Positions 48,019 through 57,748 of a DNA stretch of 64,000 nucleotides are shown here, in pieces. The position numbers were made by a program, and so were the translations under genes. Numbering within the stretch: the stretch's first letter is position 1; each line of letters starts with the position of its first letter. Location: assembly GCF_003351745.1 (NCBI RefSeq), contig NZ_CP031222.1:2214207-2278206 (forward strand), given 5' to 3'. The DNA is from Aquirhabdus parva. Its GTDB lineage: Bacteria > Pseudomonadota > Gammaproteobacteria > Pseudomonadales > Moraxellaceae. The notes below the pieces were generated by a model. It was not told the origin of the DNA, did no database searches, and was given only the letters and a program-made list of their open reading frames with translations.

Positions 48019-49376
48019 CGAACTTGATCCACATCAACCGTATAGCGGAGACGATCATCCAGTGGTACTGGTAATGACTCTAAATCCCCCGACTCCCCCG
48101 TAGGGTTACTGCTTTTGCTTACACGCGCCGCAACCACCAGTGGGGTCCCTTGACGATGCGCCGATGAAATTGTTCGATCAGCCAACATGCTATCTTGATC
48201 AGACAGTGTTAGTTCTATAGGCTGATGATGACTCAATTGATTCATCAGCATTGATCCCGTCAATTTCTTGACCGCATAAGGCGCAGGCATCCCTTCAGCC
48301 GCACGGATATAAACAAACAAAGTATCACGTGCAGTGATTTTTGAAACTAGACGATCTGCTAATTGTACAGTAATTGTGAGTGTGCTATCAGCTTGACTTT
48401 TCGCAACTTGCATCCTTGCCTGTTTAGCATCTTCAATTGCTGTATTTAATTGCGCCAAAATCGCAGGACTAATCGGCTGATCAGGAGTTGCACGTGCAAT
48501 CCGAACCGCCTTCAAACGCTGTAACCAATTAATAGCATCATCATACAGATGCGCGCGATAAGTTGCCATCGCCATCAGCATCAAAGCCCCTTCATGATTC
48601 GGGTTTTTACTTAAAATATGGCGAACCAGATCTAACGCGACATCGTCTATTTTACCTTGTTCGCTGAAAAAACGCATCTGTGCATACGTCATTGCAATAT
48701 CATCATCTTCAGGATTTAATCGATATGCATGCGCCAAAGTTGCAAGTGCAGGTTCCACTGCTTCAGCTGCCATATAGGTCTGAGATAAAACGACCCAACG
48801 CTTTGCTTCTAGTGGATGCTGATAAATATTGGCCTGTAATGCCTGTAATAAGGCAATACCGTGCTCTGTTGCATCTGCAGGCGGTGTACTGATTTGTCCT
48901 GTCATCAATTGTTCAGCAACTTTGCCATATTGATCTTGCGCGCTCCAATAACCCACCAAAGCGGTATGCTCAGCGCGTTTATGGAGTGACCATAGGAAAT
49001 AAGACCCTAGCGTAAAGATCGGCACCCAAAGAAATACAATACATATAATAATCCTAGGCAGTCTTGCAGAATGTTGAACCGATGTGCGGCCCAATTGATC
49101 CTTTTGAACACCCGATACATCATGATCCGCAGCAGCAATCAGTTGACGTTCTAAATCTACTTTCTGGTCCTGATACTCATGTATATCAAGCTTCGCTTGT
49201 TGATAATCCGATTCGAGTTCTGCCAGCCGCTCACGAAATACAGAAATATTTAGATCAATCATTGTCTGCCGTGATTTGGTACGCCTTAGCCATGGTGAGA
49301 TCACAATCAATCCCAGCAGCAATGATAGGATCAAGGCGACTCCCCAAAACATGATCAATGTCGAATTAGCGGCCAT
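48012..49376 (-). CDS. ccmI: Cytochrome c biogenesis protein CcmI
   Basis: Holds apocytochrome c for heme ligation in System I maturation. 454 residues: two N-terminal membrane segments (STLIMFWGVALILSLLLGLI and RIIICIVFLWVPIFTLGSYF) flanking a cytoplasmic coiled-coil region, then a periplasmic TPR array and a C-terminal beta domain (LVVAARVSKSSNP, RYTVDVDQVRP). The open frame reaches 49430, but the ATG at 49374-49376 has AGGA about 9 bases upstream and starts just before the first membrane segment. It overlaps ccmH by 11 bases. Last of four ccm genes. Confidence 0.9.
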   Translation of the reverse strand: MAANSTLIMFWGVALILSLLLGLIVISPWLRRTKSRQTMIDLNISVFRERLAELESDYQQAKLDIHEYQDQKVDLERQLIAAADHDVSGVQKDQLGRTSVQHSARLPRIIICIVFLWVPIFTLGSYFLWSLHKRAEHTALVGYWSAQDQYGKVAEQLMTGQISTPPADATEHGIALLQALQANIYQHPLEAKRWVVLSQTYMAAEAVEPALATLAHAYRLNPEDDDIAMTYAQMRFFSEQGKIDDVALDLVRHILSKNPNHEGALMLMAMATYRAHLYDDAINWLQRLKAVRIARATPDQPISPAILAQLNTAIEDAKQARMQVAKSQADSTLTITVQLADRLVSKITARDTLFVYIRAAEGMPAPYAVKKLTGSMLMNQLSHHQPIELTLSDQDSMLADRTISSAHRQGTPLVVAARVSKSSNPTGESGDLESLPVPLDDRLRYTVDVDQVRP

Positions 49377-49896
49377 GGGGTTGTTCCTGATCATTTTGCT
49401 GTGGTGTTTGCGGATTAACACTCGACCCATCTAACAGTTGTTTCAAGCGCCATGACTCCTCACTACTCAGAGGTGCAGTAGATACGCCTTGGCGTTGACG
49501 CGCTCTTAGCAACCACCCCATCAGCCCCAAAGCCAAGAGCATGGGTGGCGTAAACCAGAGCAACCATGTTGAGGGTTTGATTGGGGGCTTATAGCTTATA
49601 AACTCACCATAGCGAGTGACCATAAAATCCCGAATCTCTTGATCGGTACGGCCATTCTGGACAAGCTCATAGGTTTTCTGCTTCAAATCTTGTGCAATAG
49701 GAGCATCTGAACCCGCTAGATTGGCGTTTTGACATTTTGGGCAACGGAACTCTTCAATCAAGCGATGATATTGTGTCTCTTGCTCTGAACTTTTAAACGT
49801 GAGATTGCCGTCTGCAGCAATGACCATCGTTGTCGCAAGAGCACAGGCCAGCAAGAGTAATCGAGGGAAAGAAAGCATAGAATGCATTATTGGCAT
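49366..49896 (-). CDS. ccmH: Cytochrome c biogenesis protein CcmH
   Basis: Thioredoxin-like membrane protein that keeps apocytochrome CxxCH reduced with CcmG. 176 residues: signal peptide, periplasmic three-helix domain with the redox motif RCPKCQNANLAGSDAPIA, one C-terminal membrane segment (LLWFTPPMLLALGLMGWLL) and a short polar tail. The ATG at 49894-49896 sits 6 bases after GGAGG, so the longest start is well supported despite overlapping the ccmG end by 10 bases. This is the short CcmH form with CcmI separate, as in Pseudomonas. Confidence 0.93.
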   Translation of the reverse strand: MPIMHSMLSFPRLLLLACALATTMVIAADGNLTFKSSEQETQYHRLIEEFRCPKCQNANLAGSDAPIAQDLKQKTYELVQNGRTDQEIRDFMVTRYGEFISYKPPIKPSTWLLWFTPPMLLALGLMGWLLRARQRQGVSTAPLSSEESWRLKQLLDGSSVNPQTPQQNDQEQPHGR

Positions 49897-50444
49897 CCTG
49901 CACCTCCACCCACTTTAAGGCTATCCAAGCATGGCTTAAGCTGTGTTTGCCAAACGCTATCATCGACCTCCCCGATCACATGCAAACGAATCTGCTGATG
50001 CTGATCAACAATAAAAGTCTCTGGCGCACCCGTAAGCCCCAAATCTAGACCTAAATCTCCTTTGGAATCCTGTAGATTAATACTGAAAGGATTACCGTGC
50101 TTTTCCAGATAAGCCAATGCAGCACTCGGCTGATCTTTGTAGTTGACCCCGACTAAAATCACGCCTTGGCGCGCCATTTTCATTAAATAGGGATGTTCAA
50201 CAGCGCAGGTGGGACACCATGAGCCCCAGACATTGAGTACAAAAGGCTGTTTTGGCAAGTCAGCTACTGTTTGCAAACGACCATCCGCCAGACTCGGCAA
50301 GTTGAATGTGGGAAAAGGTTTCCCTGTCGTTGCTTGAGGAACAATCTTAGGATCTACGCCTAAACGCGTCCATAGTAATACCGCCAATCCGATGAAGATC
50401 AGCAATGGAATCAACCAAAAAAACTTCTGTCGATTCTGATTCAT
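49887..50444 (-). CDS. ccmG: Thiol:disulfide interchange protein CcmG (DsbE)
   Basis: Periplasmic membrane-anchored thioredoxin that reduces apocytochrome c. 185 residues: N-terminal anchor FFWLIPLLIFIGLAVLLW, thioredoxin fold with redox motif GSWCPTC (Trp-Cys-Pro-Thr-Cys as in CcmG/DsbE) and the cis-proline loop GLTGAPETFIVD. The ATG at 50442-50444 overlaps the ccmF stop by one base (TGATG); a GTG one codon upstream is less likely. Second gene of the ccmFGHI set. Confidence 0.95.
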   Translation of the reverse strand: MNQNRQKFFWLIPLLIFIGLAVLLWTRLGVDPKIVPQATTGKPFPTFNLPSLADGRLQTVADLPKQPFVLNVWGSWCPTCAVEHPYLMKMARQGVILVGVNYKDQPSAALAYLEKHGNPFSINLQDSKGDLGLDLGLTGAPETFIVDQHQQIRLHVIGEVDDSVWQTQLKPCLDSLKVGGGAGCQ

Positions 50445-52444
50445 CACGTAATCTCCAAATGGGGAGTTGCAGTACCCGAATTTTTACCTCGCTTAGATAA
50501 ACGATAACGTCGATCCATAATCGCAAGTCCACCGCCAAGTCCCATCATTAAAGCCCCTAACCACAACCAACGGACAAACGGTTTGCAATAAACCCGTACT
50601 GCCCATGCACCCTCGGGATGATTCGGATCTAGAGGCTCACCGAGCGCAACATACAGATCACGAATAAAAGTGCCATCTATCGCAGCTTCAGTCATCGGAC
50701 GATTCTGCGCAACATAAAATCGCTTCTCTGGGTACAGCATGCCCACAACTTCGCCTTCTTTACGTACACTAAAGGTTGCCAGTGTCGCATCATAGTTTGG
50801 ACCTTTGAGACCTTGTAACGAATCAAAATGAAAGTGGTATCCGGCTAAATCCACAGACTGCCCTTGTTTTAGTGCAACATCACGCTCAATGCTTAAATGG
50901 GTCGTCAGGGTAATGCCCATAATCACGACCAGCAAACCTAAATGTGCAAACACCATCCCCCAATAACTCAGGGTTAAACGACGTAAACCCCGCCATAGGT
51001 TTGGCGCAGTTTTCGACTTGTTCCAGATATCCCAAAGCAAAAAACCACAGACCCATAGGCAGAGTGCCACAGTGAAGCCCGTCATAGCCGCATGCTTCCC
51101 TGCCACAATGAGCCAGAGCCCACCACCTGCAAGTAGTGCAGTCAAGCCGACCGTGATCGCTGGTAACACCAACTCTCGGCGTAAACGATCCGACTGCTGT
51201 TTCCACGCAGTTACCGGCGCAATCGCCATGAAAACCAATAGCAACCATGAAAGGGGAACAAATAATGAATTGAAGTATGGAGCGCCCACTGAAACACGCC
51301 CCAGCGCGAAGGCATCGGCAATGAGTGGATAGAGCGTACCCAAGAGCACAACGGTGGTGGCAACCACCAAAATCAGATTATTGACCACCAAAAAGGTCTC
51401 ACGCGACCATAACCGATAGCGACTTTCAGTCGTCAGCTTCCAACCGCGTAACGCGAATAACAATAAACCACCGCCCACAACAGCTATCAGAATTCCGAGT
51501 ACAAATAATCCGCGAGAAGGATCTGCTGCAAAAGCATGGACAGAAGTTAAGACCCCAGAACGAACTAAAAATGTACCTAACAGACTTAAAGCAAAGGCCA
51601 AGATCGCAAGCAGAACTGTCCATGCTTTAAATACACCGCGCTTCTCACTCACCGCCAGCGAATGAATCAGCGCAGTTGCAGCAAGCCACGGCATAAAAGA
51701 AGCATTTTCAACTGGATCCCAAAACCACCAGCCGCCCCAACCCAGCTCGTAATAAGCCCACCACGACCCAAGTGCAATACCCACTGTCAAAAATGACCAA
51801 GCTGCAAGCGTCCAAGGTCTAGACCAGCGCGCCCAAGCCGAATCCAGACGCCCAGCCCAAAGTCCAGCCATAGCAAAAGAAAACGGAACCGCCAATCCCA
51901 CATAACCCATATACAGCATCGGAGGATGGATGATGAGGCCAACATCTTGCAGTAAAGGATTTAAATCAGCACCATCTACGGGCAACATTGGTAGCGAGCG
52001 TAAAAAAGGATTTGATGTAAAGACAATGAATGCAATCATGGCGACCGAGACCATGCCCAATATAGACAACACTCGAGCAATCATATCGAGTGGTAGTGCG
52101 CGACTAAACAGCGCAACCGCCCCACTCCACAGCCCCAGAATCGTCACCCAGAGCAATAAAGACCCTTCATGACCGCCCCACACCGCAGACATTTGGTAAT
52201 ACCAAGGCAGTAAGCTATTTGAGTGATCTGCAACATAGATCAGACTAAAATCATTGGTCAGAAAGGAAGCCATCAAACAAAAGAAACTGACCAATAGCGA
52301 AAGCATCTGTGCAAGCGCTAAAGAGGGTGCAAGCTGCTGCAAGAGCGGTTGACGACTTATGACGCCAAGTAAGGAAACGACCCCTTGTAACAGCGCGATC
52401 ATCAGAGCGGCTATCAGCGCAAAAAAACCTAACTCACCTAACAT
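50444..52444 (-). CDS. ccmF: Cytochrome c heme lyase subunit CcmF
   Basis: Multi-spanning membrane protein that ligates heme to apocytochrome c in System I. 666 residues with about 15 hydrophobic segments. The WWD heme-handling motif is in GWGGWWFWDPVENASFMPW, and conserved histidines flank it (HPPMLYMGYVG, HSLAVSEK). The ATG at 52442-52444 has GGAG about 10 bases upstream; a GTG two codons earlier is also in frame. It leads ccmF-ccmG-ccmH-ccmI, but ccmABCDE are not adjacent: the gene upstream is an unrelated DUF445 protein. Confidence 0.95.
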   Translation of the reverse strand: MLGELGFFALIAALMIALLQGVVSLLGVISRQPLLQQLAPSLALAQMLSLLVSFFCLMASFLTNDFSLIYVADHSNSLLPWYYQMSAVWGGHEGSLLLWVTILGLWSGAVALFSRALPLDMIARVLSILGMVSVAMIAFIVFTSNPFLRSLPMLPVDGADLNPLLQDVGLIIHPPMLYMGYVGLAVPFSFAMAGLWAGRLDSAWARWSRPWTLAAWSFLTVGIALGSWWAYYELGWGGWWFWDPVENASFMPWLAATALIHSLAVSEKRGVFKAWTVLLAILAFALSLLGTFLVRSGVLTSVHAFAADPSRGLFVLGILIAVVGGGLLLFALRGWKLTTESRYRLWSRETFLVVNNLILVVATTVVLLGTLYPLIADAFALGRVSVGAPYFNSLFVPLSWLLLVFMAIAPVTAWKQQSDRLRRELVLPAITVGLTALLAGGGLWLIVAGKHAAMTGFTVALCLWVCGFLLWDIWNKSKTAPNLWRGLRRLTLSYWGMVFAHLGLLVVIMGITLTTHLSIERDVALKQGQSVDLAGYHFHFDSLQGLKGPNYDATLATFSVRKEGEVVGMLYPEKRFYVAQNRPMTEAAIDGTFIRDLYVALGEPLDPNHPEGAWAVRVYCKPFVRWLWLGALMMGLGGGLAIMDRRYRLSKRGKNSGTATPHLEIT

Positions 52445-52561
52445 CTGCACACCGCTCCAATGCCGTGACCTGCATATCCAACATCACTAGAAGATTGAAT
52501 TTCTCTCAAATAACAAGCAATTCCTATACTTGTTCTTCAAGCAAATTATTTGCATAAAAAA

Positions 52562-52584
52562 ACCCGCAATTACACGTTGCGGGT
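52562..52584. terminator. Terminator downstream of the DUF445 gene
   Basis: ACCCGCAA/TTGCGGGT, 8-bp perfect stem with a 7-base loop and T runs on both strands; on the minus strand seven T follow the stem, ending the DUF445 transcript before ccmF. Confidence 0.9.
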
Positions 52585-52628
52585 CTTTTTATTATGTAAT
52601 GACAACAATTCGTCTGTAAAACTTTAGC

Positions 52629-53951
52629 TTAGTGAAAACCAAAGATCAACTGAATGAAACCTGCAACAGCACCTGTTACACCACCCAGTACAATCAAAAT
52701 CCATTCATCCTCATGAAAAGCAGGACGCAATAAGTTTTGGAACTCTGGCGGTGTCAATTTCAGGATACGCTCATAGAATATCTGATAAATTTTATGACCA
52801 CGGCTTTGATTCAGTACGGGATTAGAGACGGGCTTCATTGTGACTTCAATCGACTTATCGATCATATCATTTTTAAGCTTGGCGTATTCTGTAGGTCCGA
52901 GACTGACTTGTAAGACCGTCCGCAACAAGGGCGTTTCCATCACTAAATTAATATGACGTTTGATGATACGACGTGTCTTTTGAGCACGTGAACCATACAT
53001 CATTTCAGTCATGATACTTTTTACGGTAATCAATTCTTGCGTCACCACCTCAGCAAACACGGCTGAAACTTCAGGCTGACGACGCATAAAAGCGCCCTGC
53101 CATGGAAACGTCCCAATCTTAGGAATGGTCGGTACCACATAAGGAAACTTACGTATAAATCTAAAAATTTGCGGAAAACGAATGTTGATCGGCTCGATAG
53201 GGTTAAACACCATCATGATGGCGATCCAGTTGGTGAGGAAGCCCCACAAGGCGGCCCAGAACACAATTGTCCAGTGCCAAGGCACGATCAAGAAGATGAC
53301 CATCTGAATCATACCGAAAATCAATCCAATCAAAGCACTGATATGCCAGATAAAATTAATTTCCTTTTGACCGACTTTCAAAAACATTTGCACCATCAGC
53401 GCGCGATCGCCTTCCATTTTGTTGACGACCATCTCGCGCATATCGACCAAGCTTTCAACATTAAAGGTTAGCTCAGTCACCACATCATGCATAACCAAGG
53501 GCATTTGTTTATGCGCTTGCTCATAGATGCGACGCTTAATGGAATAAGGCAAATTTTCCCAAAGTGTCGCATTACGGTCCAGCATGACTTCATCGATTAA
53601 ATATTCCAGTTCTTCACCGATTTCATCGCCAATCATCTGAGCCATTTCAGCGGGATCCATCGCATAAAAGAACTCTTGCAACGACCCTAATTTAGATAAG
53701 GTTTGATCAACAATAATGCCAGATATCTTTCCAGCTTTACGCGGCACAATCCCCTGCCAGCCGATCGGTAGTGGCCCTAAACGAATACCCCAAAACTTAA
53801 TGGGATAAAACATCATGTTTAGCGCCATCCACACATGCATCCACGTCACAATGGCGGCAACTGGTGCAATGGTGATATAGACCCAGAAATGTTCGCCATT
53901 AAGCACATCATGCAAACGCATAACGAGAATTTGCCAAAAATTGTATAACAT
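52629..53951 (-). CDS. DUF445 family membrane protein
   Basis: A 440-residue protein with an N-terminal membrane segment (VYITIAPVAAIVTWMHVWMAL), a middle hydrophobic pair (ISALIGLIFGMIQMVIFLI and WTIVFWAALWGFLTNWIAIM) and a C-terminal hydrophobic end (IVLGGVTGAVAGFIQLIFG), separated by long charged helical regions. The NWIAIMMVFNPIEP block matches the repeated signature of DUF445, a widespread envelope family without a settled function. Its start ATG follows AGGATT. It is encoded alone with its own terminator. Confidence 0.8.
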   Translation of the reverse strand: MLYNFWQILVMRLHDVLNGEHFWVYITIAPVAAIVTWMHVWMALNMMFYPIKFWGIRLGPLPIGWQGIVPRKAGKISGIIVDQTLSKLGSLQEFFYAMDPAEMAQMIGDEIGEELEYLIDEVMLDRNATLWENLPYSIKRRIYEQAHKQMPLVMHDVVTELTFNVESLVDMREMVVNKMEGDRALMVQMFLKVGQKEINFIWHISALIGLIFGMIQMVIFLIVPWHWTIVFWAALWGFLTNWIAIMMVFNPIEPINIRFPQIFRFIRKFPYVVPTIPKIGTFPWQGAFMRRQPEVSAVFAEVVTQELITVKSIMTEMMYGSRAQKTRRIIKRHINLVMETPLLRTVLQVSLGPTEYAKLKNDMIDKSIEVTMKPVSNPVLNQSRGHKIYQIFYERILKLTPPEFQNLLRPAFHEDEWILIVLGGVTGAVAGFIQLIFGFH

Positions 53952-54000
53952 GCAGAATCCTATTCGACTGGCTAAATCAATATTACTTTATTATCAAAAA

Positions 54001-54029
54001 GATGAGTAGTGACGACGTCACTACTCATC
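54001..54029 (-). terminator. Terminator of the outer-membrane protein gene
   Basis: A perfect 14-bp inverted repeat around a single base (GATGAGTAGTGACG and complement) is followed on the minus strand by TTTTTGATAAT. It lies about 50 bases after the stop of the gene at 54080 and just before the DUF445 start. Confidence 0.8.
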
Positions 54030-54079
54030 ATTAAAAAAACGATTAGGACAATCCTAAAATACACGTTCAGTAACGCGGC

Positions 54080-54727
54080 TTAGAATACACCAAAACCCCA
54101 ACTTAATCCGAACATCACGGTCGGTGTGACTTTTTGCTGATCAGGATTACCATCTTTATCACGTTGTGCTGCACCGACAGAAACACTAATCGCAGTCAAA
54201 CTGGCTTGATTCATAAACAAGTAAGACATTTCTAACGCACCGCCTAAACGGTTTTTGTGCTCACCGCCAATGCCGCTATTCATGATATGTCCTGCATATG
54301 CCCCAAAATAAACGCCATCGTTATCTTTTTCATTGGTATACAAATAAGGCATTCTAAAGCCCACTTGCCCCGCAATGTTCTTGCCATCCGCGAATTGCCC
54401 TACTTTGGCATATACATGACCAAAACGTGTCGGTGCTTCTACATTGACGTGTAGTAAAGAGTTCGTGTCACCAACTCCAACATACAAGGTATGTAAACCT
54501 TCTACTTTGGTGTGGTTAAATCCAAACCAATCTAATGTCGAATCCATCGCAGAACCGACCATACCCGGTTGATTCGAAGTTGCTGATGCAGACTCTTCTG
54601 CATACGTCGTACCGACATAAGCAAAACTACTGGCGATTAATAATACTTGCAGCACAGAAAAAATCTTTTTGGGCTGCATTTTTTGTTTATCCAGAGTCAT
54701 TGACTGAGACTCGATCATTCGTTCCAT
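54080..54727 (-). CDS. Probable outer-membrane beta-barrel protein (YfaZ-like)
   Basis: A 215-residue exported protein. A signal peptide of about 40 residues with a long polar n-region is followed by the core FSVLQVLLIASSFAYVG and a likely cleavage after TTYA. The mature part shows alternating beta strands rich in Gly and aromatics (LHTLYVGVG, LLHVNVEA, VYFGAYAGHIM) and ends in Phe (LSWGFGVF), as outer-membrane barrels do. The ATG at 54727 has GAGGAAA 4-8 bases upstream; a GTG at 54745 is less likely. Resemblance to the YfaZ family is by overall character only. Confidence 0.65.
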   Translation of the reverse strand: MERMIESQSMTLDKQKMQPKKIFSVLQVLLIASSFAYVGTTYAEESASATSNQPGMVGSAMDSTLDWFGFNHTKVEGLHTLYVGVGDTNSLLHVNVEAPTRFGHVYAKVGQFADGKNIAGQVGFRMPYLYTNEKDNDGVYFGAYAGHIMNSGIGGEHKNRLGGALEMSYLFMNQASLTAISVSVGAAQRDKDGNPDQQKVTPTVMFGLSWGFGVF

Positions 54728-55168
54728 GAGTTTCCTCTTCTCCACGTCACATCGCTATATTAACGAATCTATATTGTTGTTGCTGTGTTGATCGCCACAA
54801 GTTGTGATGTCATCAAATAAGCATTCACTTTGCCAGCATTCACATACTGACCGGTGAAGTGAGACTTTGCACACATTTAAAGCAAGTATGATCTTGGTGT
54901 GAACTTTAACAGAAAAAGTGCGGCATAGAAGCACAAAAACTGCCATCCCGAATGTAAAATGTGAATCATTACACACCTTATGAGAACCAGTTTTCACTTC
55001 AGTACGATTGAGACATCAATTTGCTAGCGATTAAGCCCCAGTTTAGTCGCCAAAGTTGAGTGCTCATCTGTATACTGCAACGAAAGTTGATTGTCAGCAC
55101 CAGCATGGATCGTTACACTCGCAAGCCTTAGATTCGTCCTGCACACCTTTTAGTTTTTGCGACCACTC
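54728..55168. other. Divergent intergenic region upstream of mrdA
   Basis: About 440 bases between a minus-strand outer-membrane protein gene and plus-strand mrdA; it must hold both promoters. An 80-codon minus-strand frame (54755-54997) has unusual Cys-rich composition and no ribosome site, so I do not call it. No promoter pair, operator or RNA structure stands out. Confidence 0.4.
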
Positions 55169-57154
55169 ATGACGCGTTTTTCCAGATCAAAAAATCCTAT
55201 TCCACTAAAAGACCTTGCAGGTGAGCGCAATCTTTTTCGTTCGCGTATTTTTACAGCGGCGATTTTGGTGGTGTCCTGCTTCTTACTGCTTTTGTTCCGT
55301 TATGCGCATTTGCAAATACAGCAGTACGATCACTTCACCACCGAATCAGATAAAAACCGGATTAAACTCCAGGCCGTGCCCCCTACCCGCGGCTATATTT
55401 ATGATCGCAATGGCATTTTACTTGCGGACAACCATCCCATATTCACTGCGATGGTGAATCTGGATGACATCAGTGATCTGGATGCAACGCTTAAAGCACT
55501 CACCCCTGTGCTCGACCTGTCACAAGAAGATCTTGATCGTTTTACGAGTCGTGCACGTGTCAGTGGTAAACTCAATCCAATCGCCCTAAAAATCGATCTC
55601 ACCGAGCCGCAAATTGCTCGCTTTAGTGAACGTAAACAAGAATTCCCGGGCGTCTCTATTCAAACGAAGATGACCCGCTTTTACCCACATGGCGACTTAT
55701 TTGCCCATGTAATCGGTTATGTTGGACGCATCAATGATAAAGAACAAGCCACGCTGGATAAGGTTGCTTACGCGGGAACTGATCTAATTGGCAAAATTGG
55801 CATAGAAAGATCCTATGAAGATCTTTTGCATGGGACACCTGGTTATCAGTATATCGAAGCGAACGCCCATGGCGAAGTTCTAAGACAATTAGGCAAAACT
55901 GACGCCAAACGCGGTAATGACCTCTACCTCTCCATTGATTATGGCTTACAAAAAATAGCTCAAGATCAATTGGCCGGCCGCAGGGGTGCTGTGGTCGCGA
56001 TGGACCCGCGCACAGGCGAAGTACTCGCATTTGTCAGTAACCCCTCTTTTGATCCCAATCCTTTTATTGCAGGAATCAAATCCGACCTTTATGCCCAACT
56101 CCGCGATAGTCCAGATCAGCCTCTCTTTAATCGCGCTTTGCAGGGTCTATATCCACCGGGCTCAACAATTAAACCTTTTGAAGGGCTAGGCGGTATTCAT
56201 TTTGGACTAATTGACTGGAGCTCTCGGATTTTTGATGGCGGTTCATTTCATTTACCCGGTGACTCTCATCTCTTTCGTGATGATGCAAAACGAGGTCATG
56301 GGATCGTCGACCTTGATAAAGCCATCGCTGTATCTTGCGATACTTTCTTCTATGTTTTAGCTTATCGCATGGGCATTGATCGCATGCATGAGTGGATGAC
56401 CCAATTTGGCTTCGGCAGTAAAACAGGTATCGATCTACCTGGAGAAAAAAGTGGTCTTTACCCATCACAAGAATGGAAACGAGAGCGCCGTAAATCAAAC
56501 TGGCTACCCGGTGAAACAATCTCTTTGGGCATTGGGCAAGGCTATTTCTTAGCTTCTCCACTACAATTAGCCATGGCAACATCGATCATGGCTAATCAAG
56601 GTAATCATGTCAGACCCCATTTACTATTAACGACCAAGGGTCCAATCAATTATCCGATCAACAATAAGCCAGACGGTAAAATTAATTTTAATGGTGTCGC
56701 GGAAGACTGGCTGCACATGCGTGATGCAATGGTTGGTGTGGTGATGCATGGTACTGCGCGTCGAATCAGTTATGGTCTGTCGTACCAAATTGCCGGAAAA
56801 ACAGGTACCGCACAGGTGGTGAGTATCGCTCAAGGCAAAAAATACAATGAAAGTGCGCTCAACCATCGCCAATATGACCATGCATTATTCACCGCATTTG
56901 CCCCTGCGGATGCGCCTCGTATCGCAGTGGCCATCATTGTGGAAAATGGTAAGCATGGCGCCAGCGCTGCGGCACCTATAGCGCGGGCAATGTTTGACTA
57001 CGCAGTACTGCATATGGACAAAGATCCGATAAAACCTGAGCCTGCACCCGTAGACAGCGGTCTCATGACCGCTGGTCAACCGATGCAACAAGTTGTCGCA
57101 CCCGCCTCTACCCCCAAGCCACAGCCCATCGTCGATAGTGCAGGAGATGAGTAA
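55169..57154 (+). CDS. mrdA: Penicillin-binding protein 2 (peptidoglycan transpeptidase)
   Basis: Cross-links peptidoglycan in the elongasome with RodA. 661 residues: one membrane anchor (IFTAAILVVSCFLLLLFRY), pedestal domain starting at RGYIYDRNG, and the transpeptidase domain with catalytic Ser332 in GSTIKP, SxN-equivalent SCDTFF and KTGTAQ. A Pro/Ala-rich tail follows. The ATG at 55169 is preferred to a TTG at 55157; neither has a strong ribosome site. rodA is not adjacent; rsmD follows after 6 bases and is probably cotranscribed. Confidence 0.94.
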   Translation: MTRFSRSKNPIPLKDLAGERNLFRSRIFTAAILVVSCFLLLLFRYAHLQIQQYDHFTTESDKNRIKLQAVPPTRGYIYDRNGILLADNHPIFTAMVNLDDISDLDATLKALTPVLDLSQEDLDRFTSRARVSGKLNPIALKIDLTEPQIARFSERKQEFPGVSIQTKMTRFYPHGDLFAHVIGYVGRINDKEQATLDKVAYAGTDLIGKIGIERSYEDLLHGTPGYQYIEANAHGEVLRQLGKTDAKRGNDLYLSIDYGLQKIAQDQLAGRRGAVVAMDPRTGEVLAFVSNPSFDPNPFIAGIKSDLYAQLRDSPDQPLFNRALQGLYPPGSTIKPFEGLGGIHFGLIDWSSRIFDGGSFHLPGDSHLFRDDAKRGHGIVDLDKAIAVSCDTFFYVLAYRMGIDRMHEWMTQFGFGSKTGIDLPGEKSGLYPSQEWKRERRKSNWLPGETISLGIGQGYFLASPLQLAMATSIMANQGNHVRPHLLLTTKGPINYPINNKPDGKINFNGVAEDWLHMRDAMVGVVMHGTARRISYGLSYQIAGKTGTAQVVSIAQGKKYNESALNHRQYDHALFTAFAPADAPRIAVAIIVENGKHGASAAAPIARAMFDYAVLHMDKDPIKPEPAPVDSGLMTAGQPMQQVVAPASTPKPQPIVDSAGDE

Positions 57155-57160
57155 GCAAAA

Positions 57161-57703
57161 ATGAATCAACTACGCATTATTGGTGGAGAGTGGAAGCGAC
57201 GTATCATCCGCTTCGAAAGTATAGATGGATTACGCCCTACCCCAGATCGCGTGCGTGAAACACTGTTTAATTGGCTGATGTGGGATGTCGCAGGTCGACG
57301 TGTGCTTGACCTTTGTGCAGGGAGTGGCGCCCTTGGTCTTGAAGCACTTTCTCGGGGTGCTGCGGAATGTACGTTGATTGAACCGCATAAGAAACAAGCA
57401 CTTCAACTTTCTAAATCGCTCAGCGAGCTGAAAGCAGAAGGTGCACAGGTCATTAACTTGACCGCACAAGCAGCTGTAAACCGCATTGATGGGCTATATG
57501 ACCTGATGTTTCTTGATCCACCGTATAGCTTAAATCTATGGGCGGATTTAGCATCCATCTACGATGCCAAGTTGAGTGATCATGCATTGATTTATGTCGA
57601 AGCAGATCGCGCTCTAGACAGCTTAGGCCTACCTACCCACTGGACACTGACCAAAGAAACAAAAGCAGGCAGTGTTAGGGCTGGGTTATTCAAAAAAACT
57701 TAA
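57161..57703 (+). CDS. rsmD: 16S rRNA (guanine-966 N2)-methyltransferase
   Basis: Methylates G966 of 16S rRNA in the 30S subunit with S-adenosylmethionine. 180 residues, as expected. The N-terminal RIIGGEWKRR, PTPDRVRETLFNWL, SAM-binding loop LDLCAGSGALGLEALSRGA and catalytic-loop LDPPY are all present. It begins 6 bases after mrdA. Confidence 0.95.
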   Translation: MNQLRIIGGEWKRRIIRFESIDGLRPTPDRVRETLFNWLMWDVAGRRVLDLCAGSGALGLEALSRGAAECTLIEPHKKQALQLSKSLSELKAEGAQVINLTAQAAVNRIDGLYDLMFLDPPYSLNLWADLASIYDAKLSDHALIYVEADRALDSLGLPTHWTLTKETKAGSVRAGLFKKT

Positions 57704-57712
57704 GCGCTGGTC

Positions 57713-57742
57713 TTAAAGCTGCATAAGATCACGCAGCTTTAA
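57713..57742. terminator. Hairpin between convergent rsmD and dioxygenase genes
   Basis: A 10-bp perfect stem (TTAAAGCTGC/GCAGCTTTAA, 10-base loop) lies between convergent genes. No strong T run follows, so it is a modest bidirectional terminator. Confidence 0.5.
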
Positions 57743-57748
57743 TAGCTC

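Noticed and set aside
54755-54997. 80-codon minus-strand frame upstream of the outer-membrane protein gene
   Set aside because: Cys/His/Asn-rich composition unlike neighbours, no ribosome site, and it occupies a divergent promoter region.
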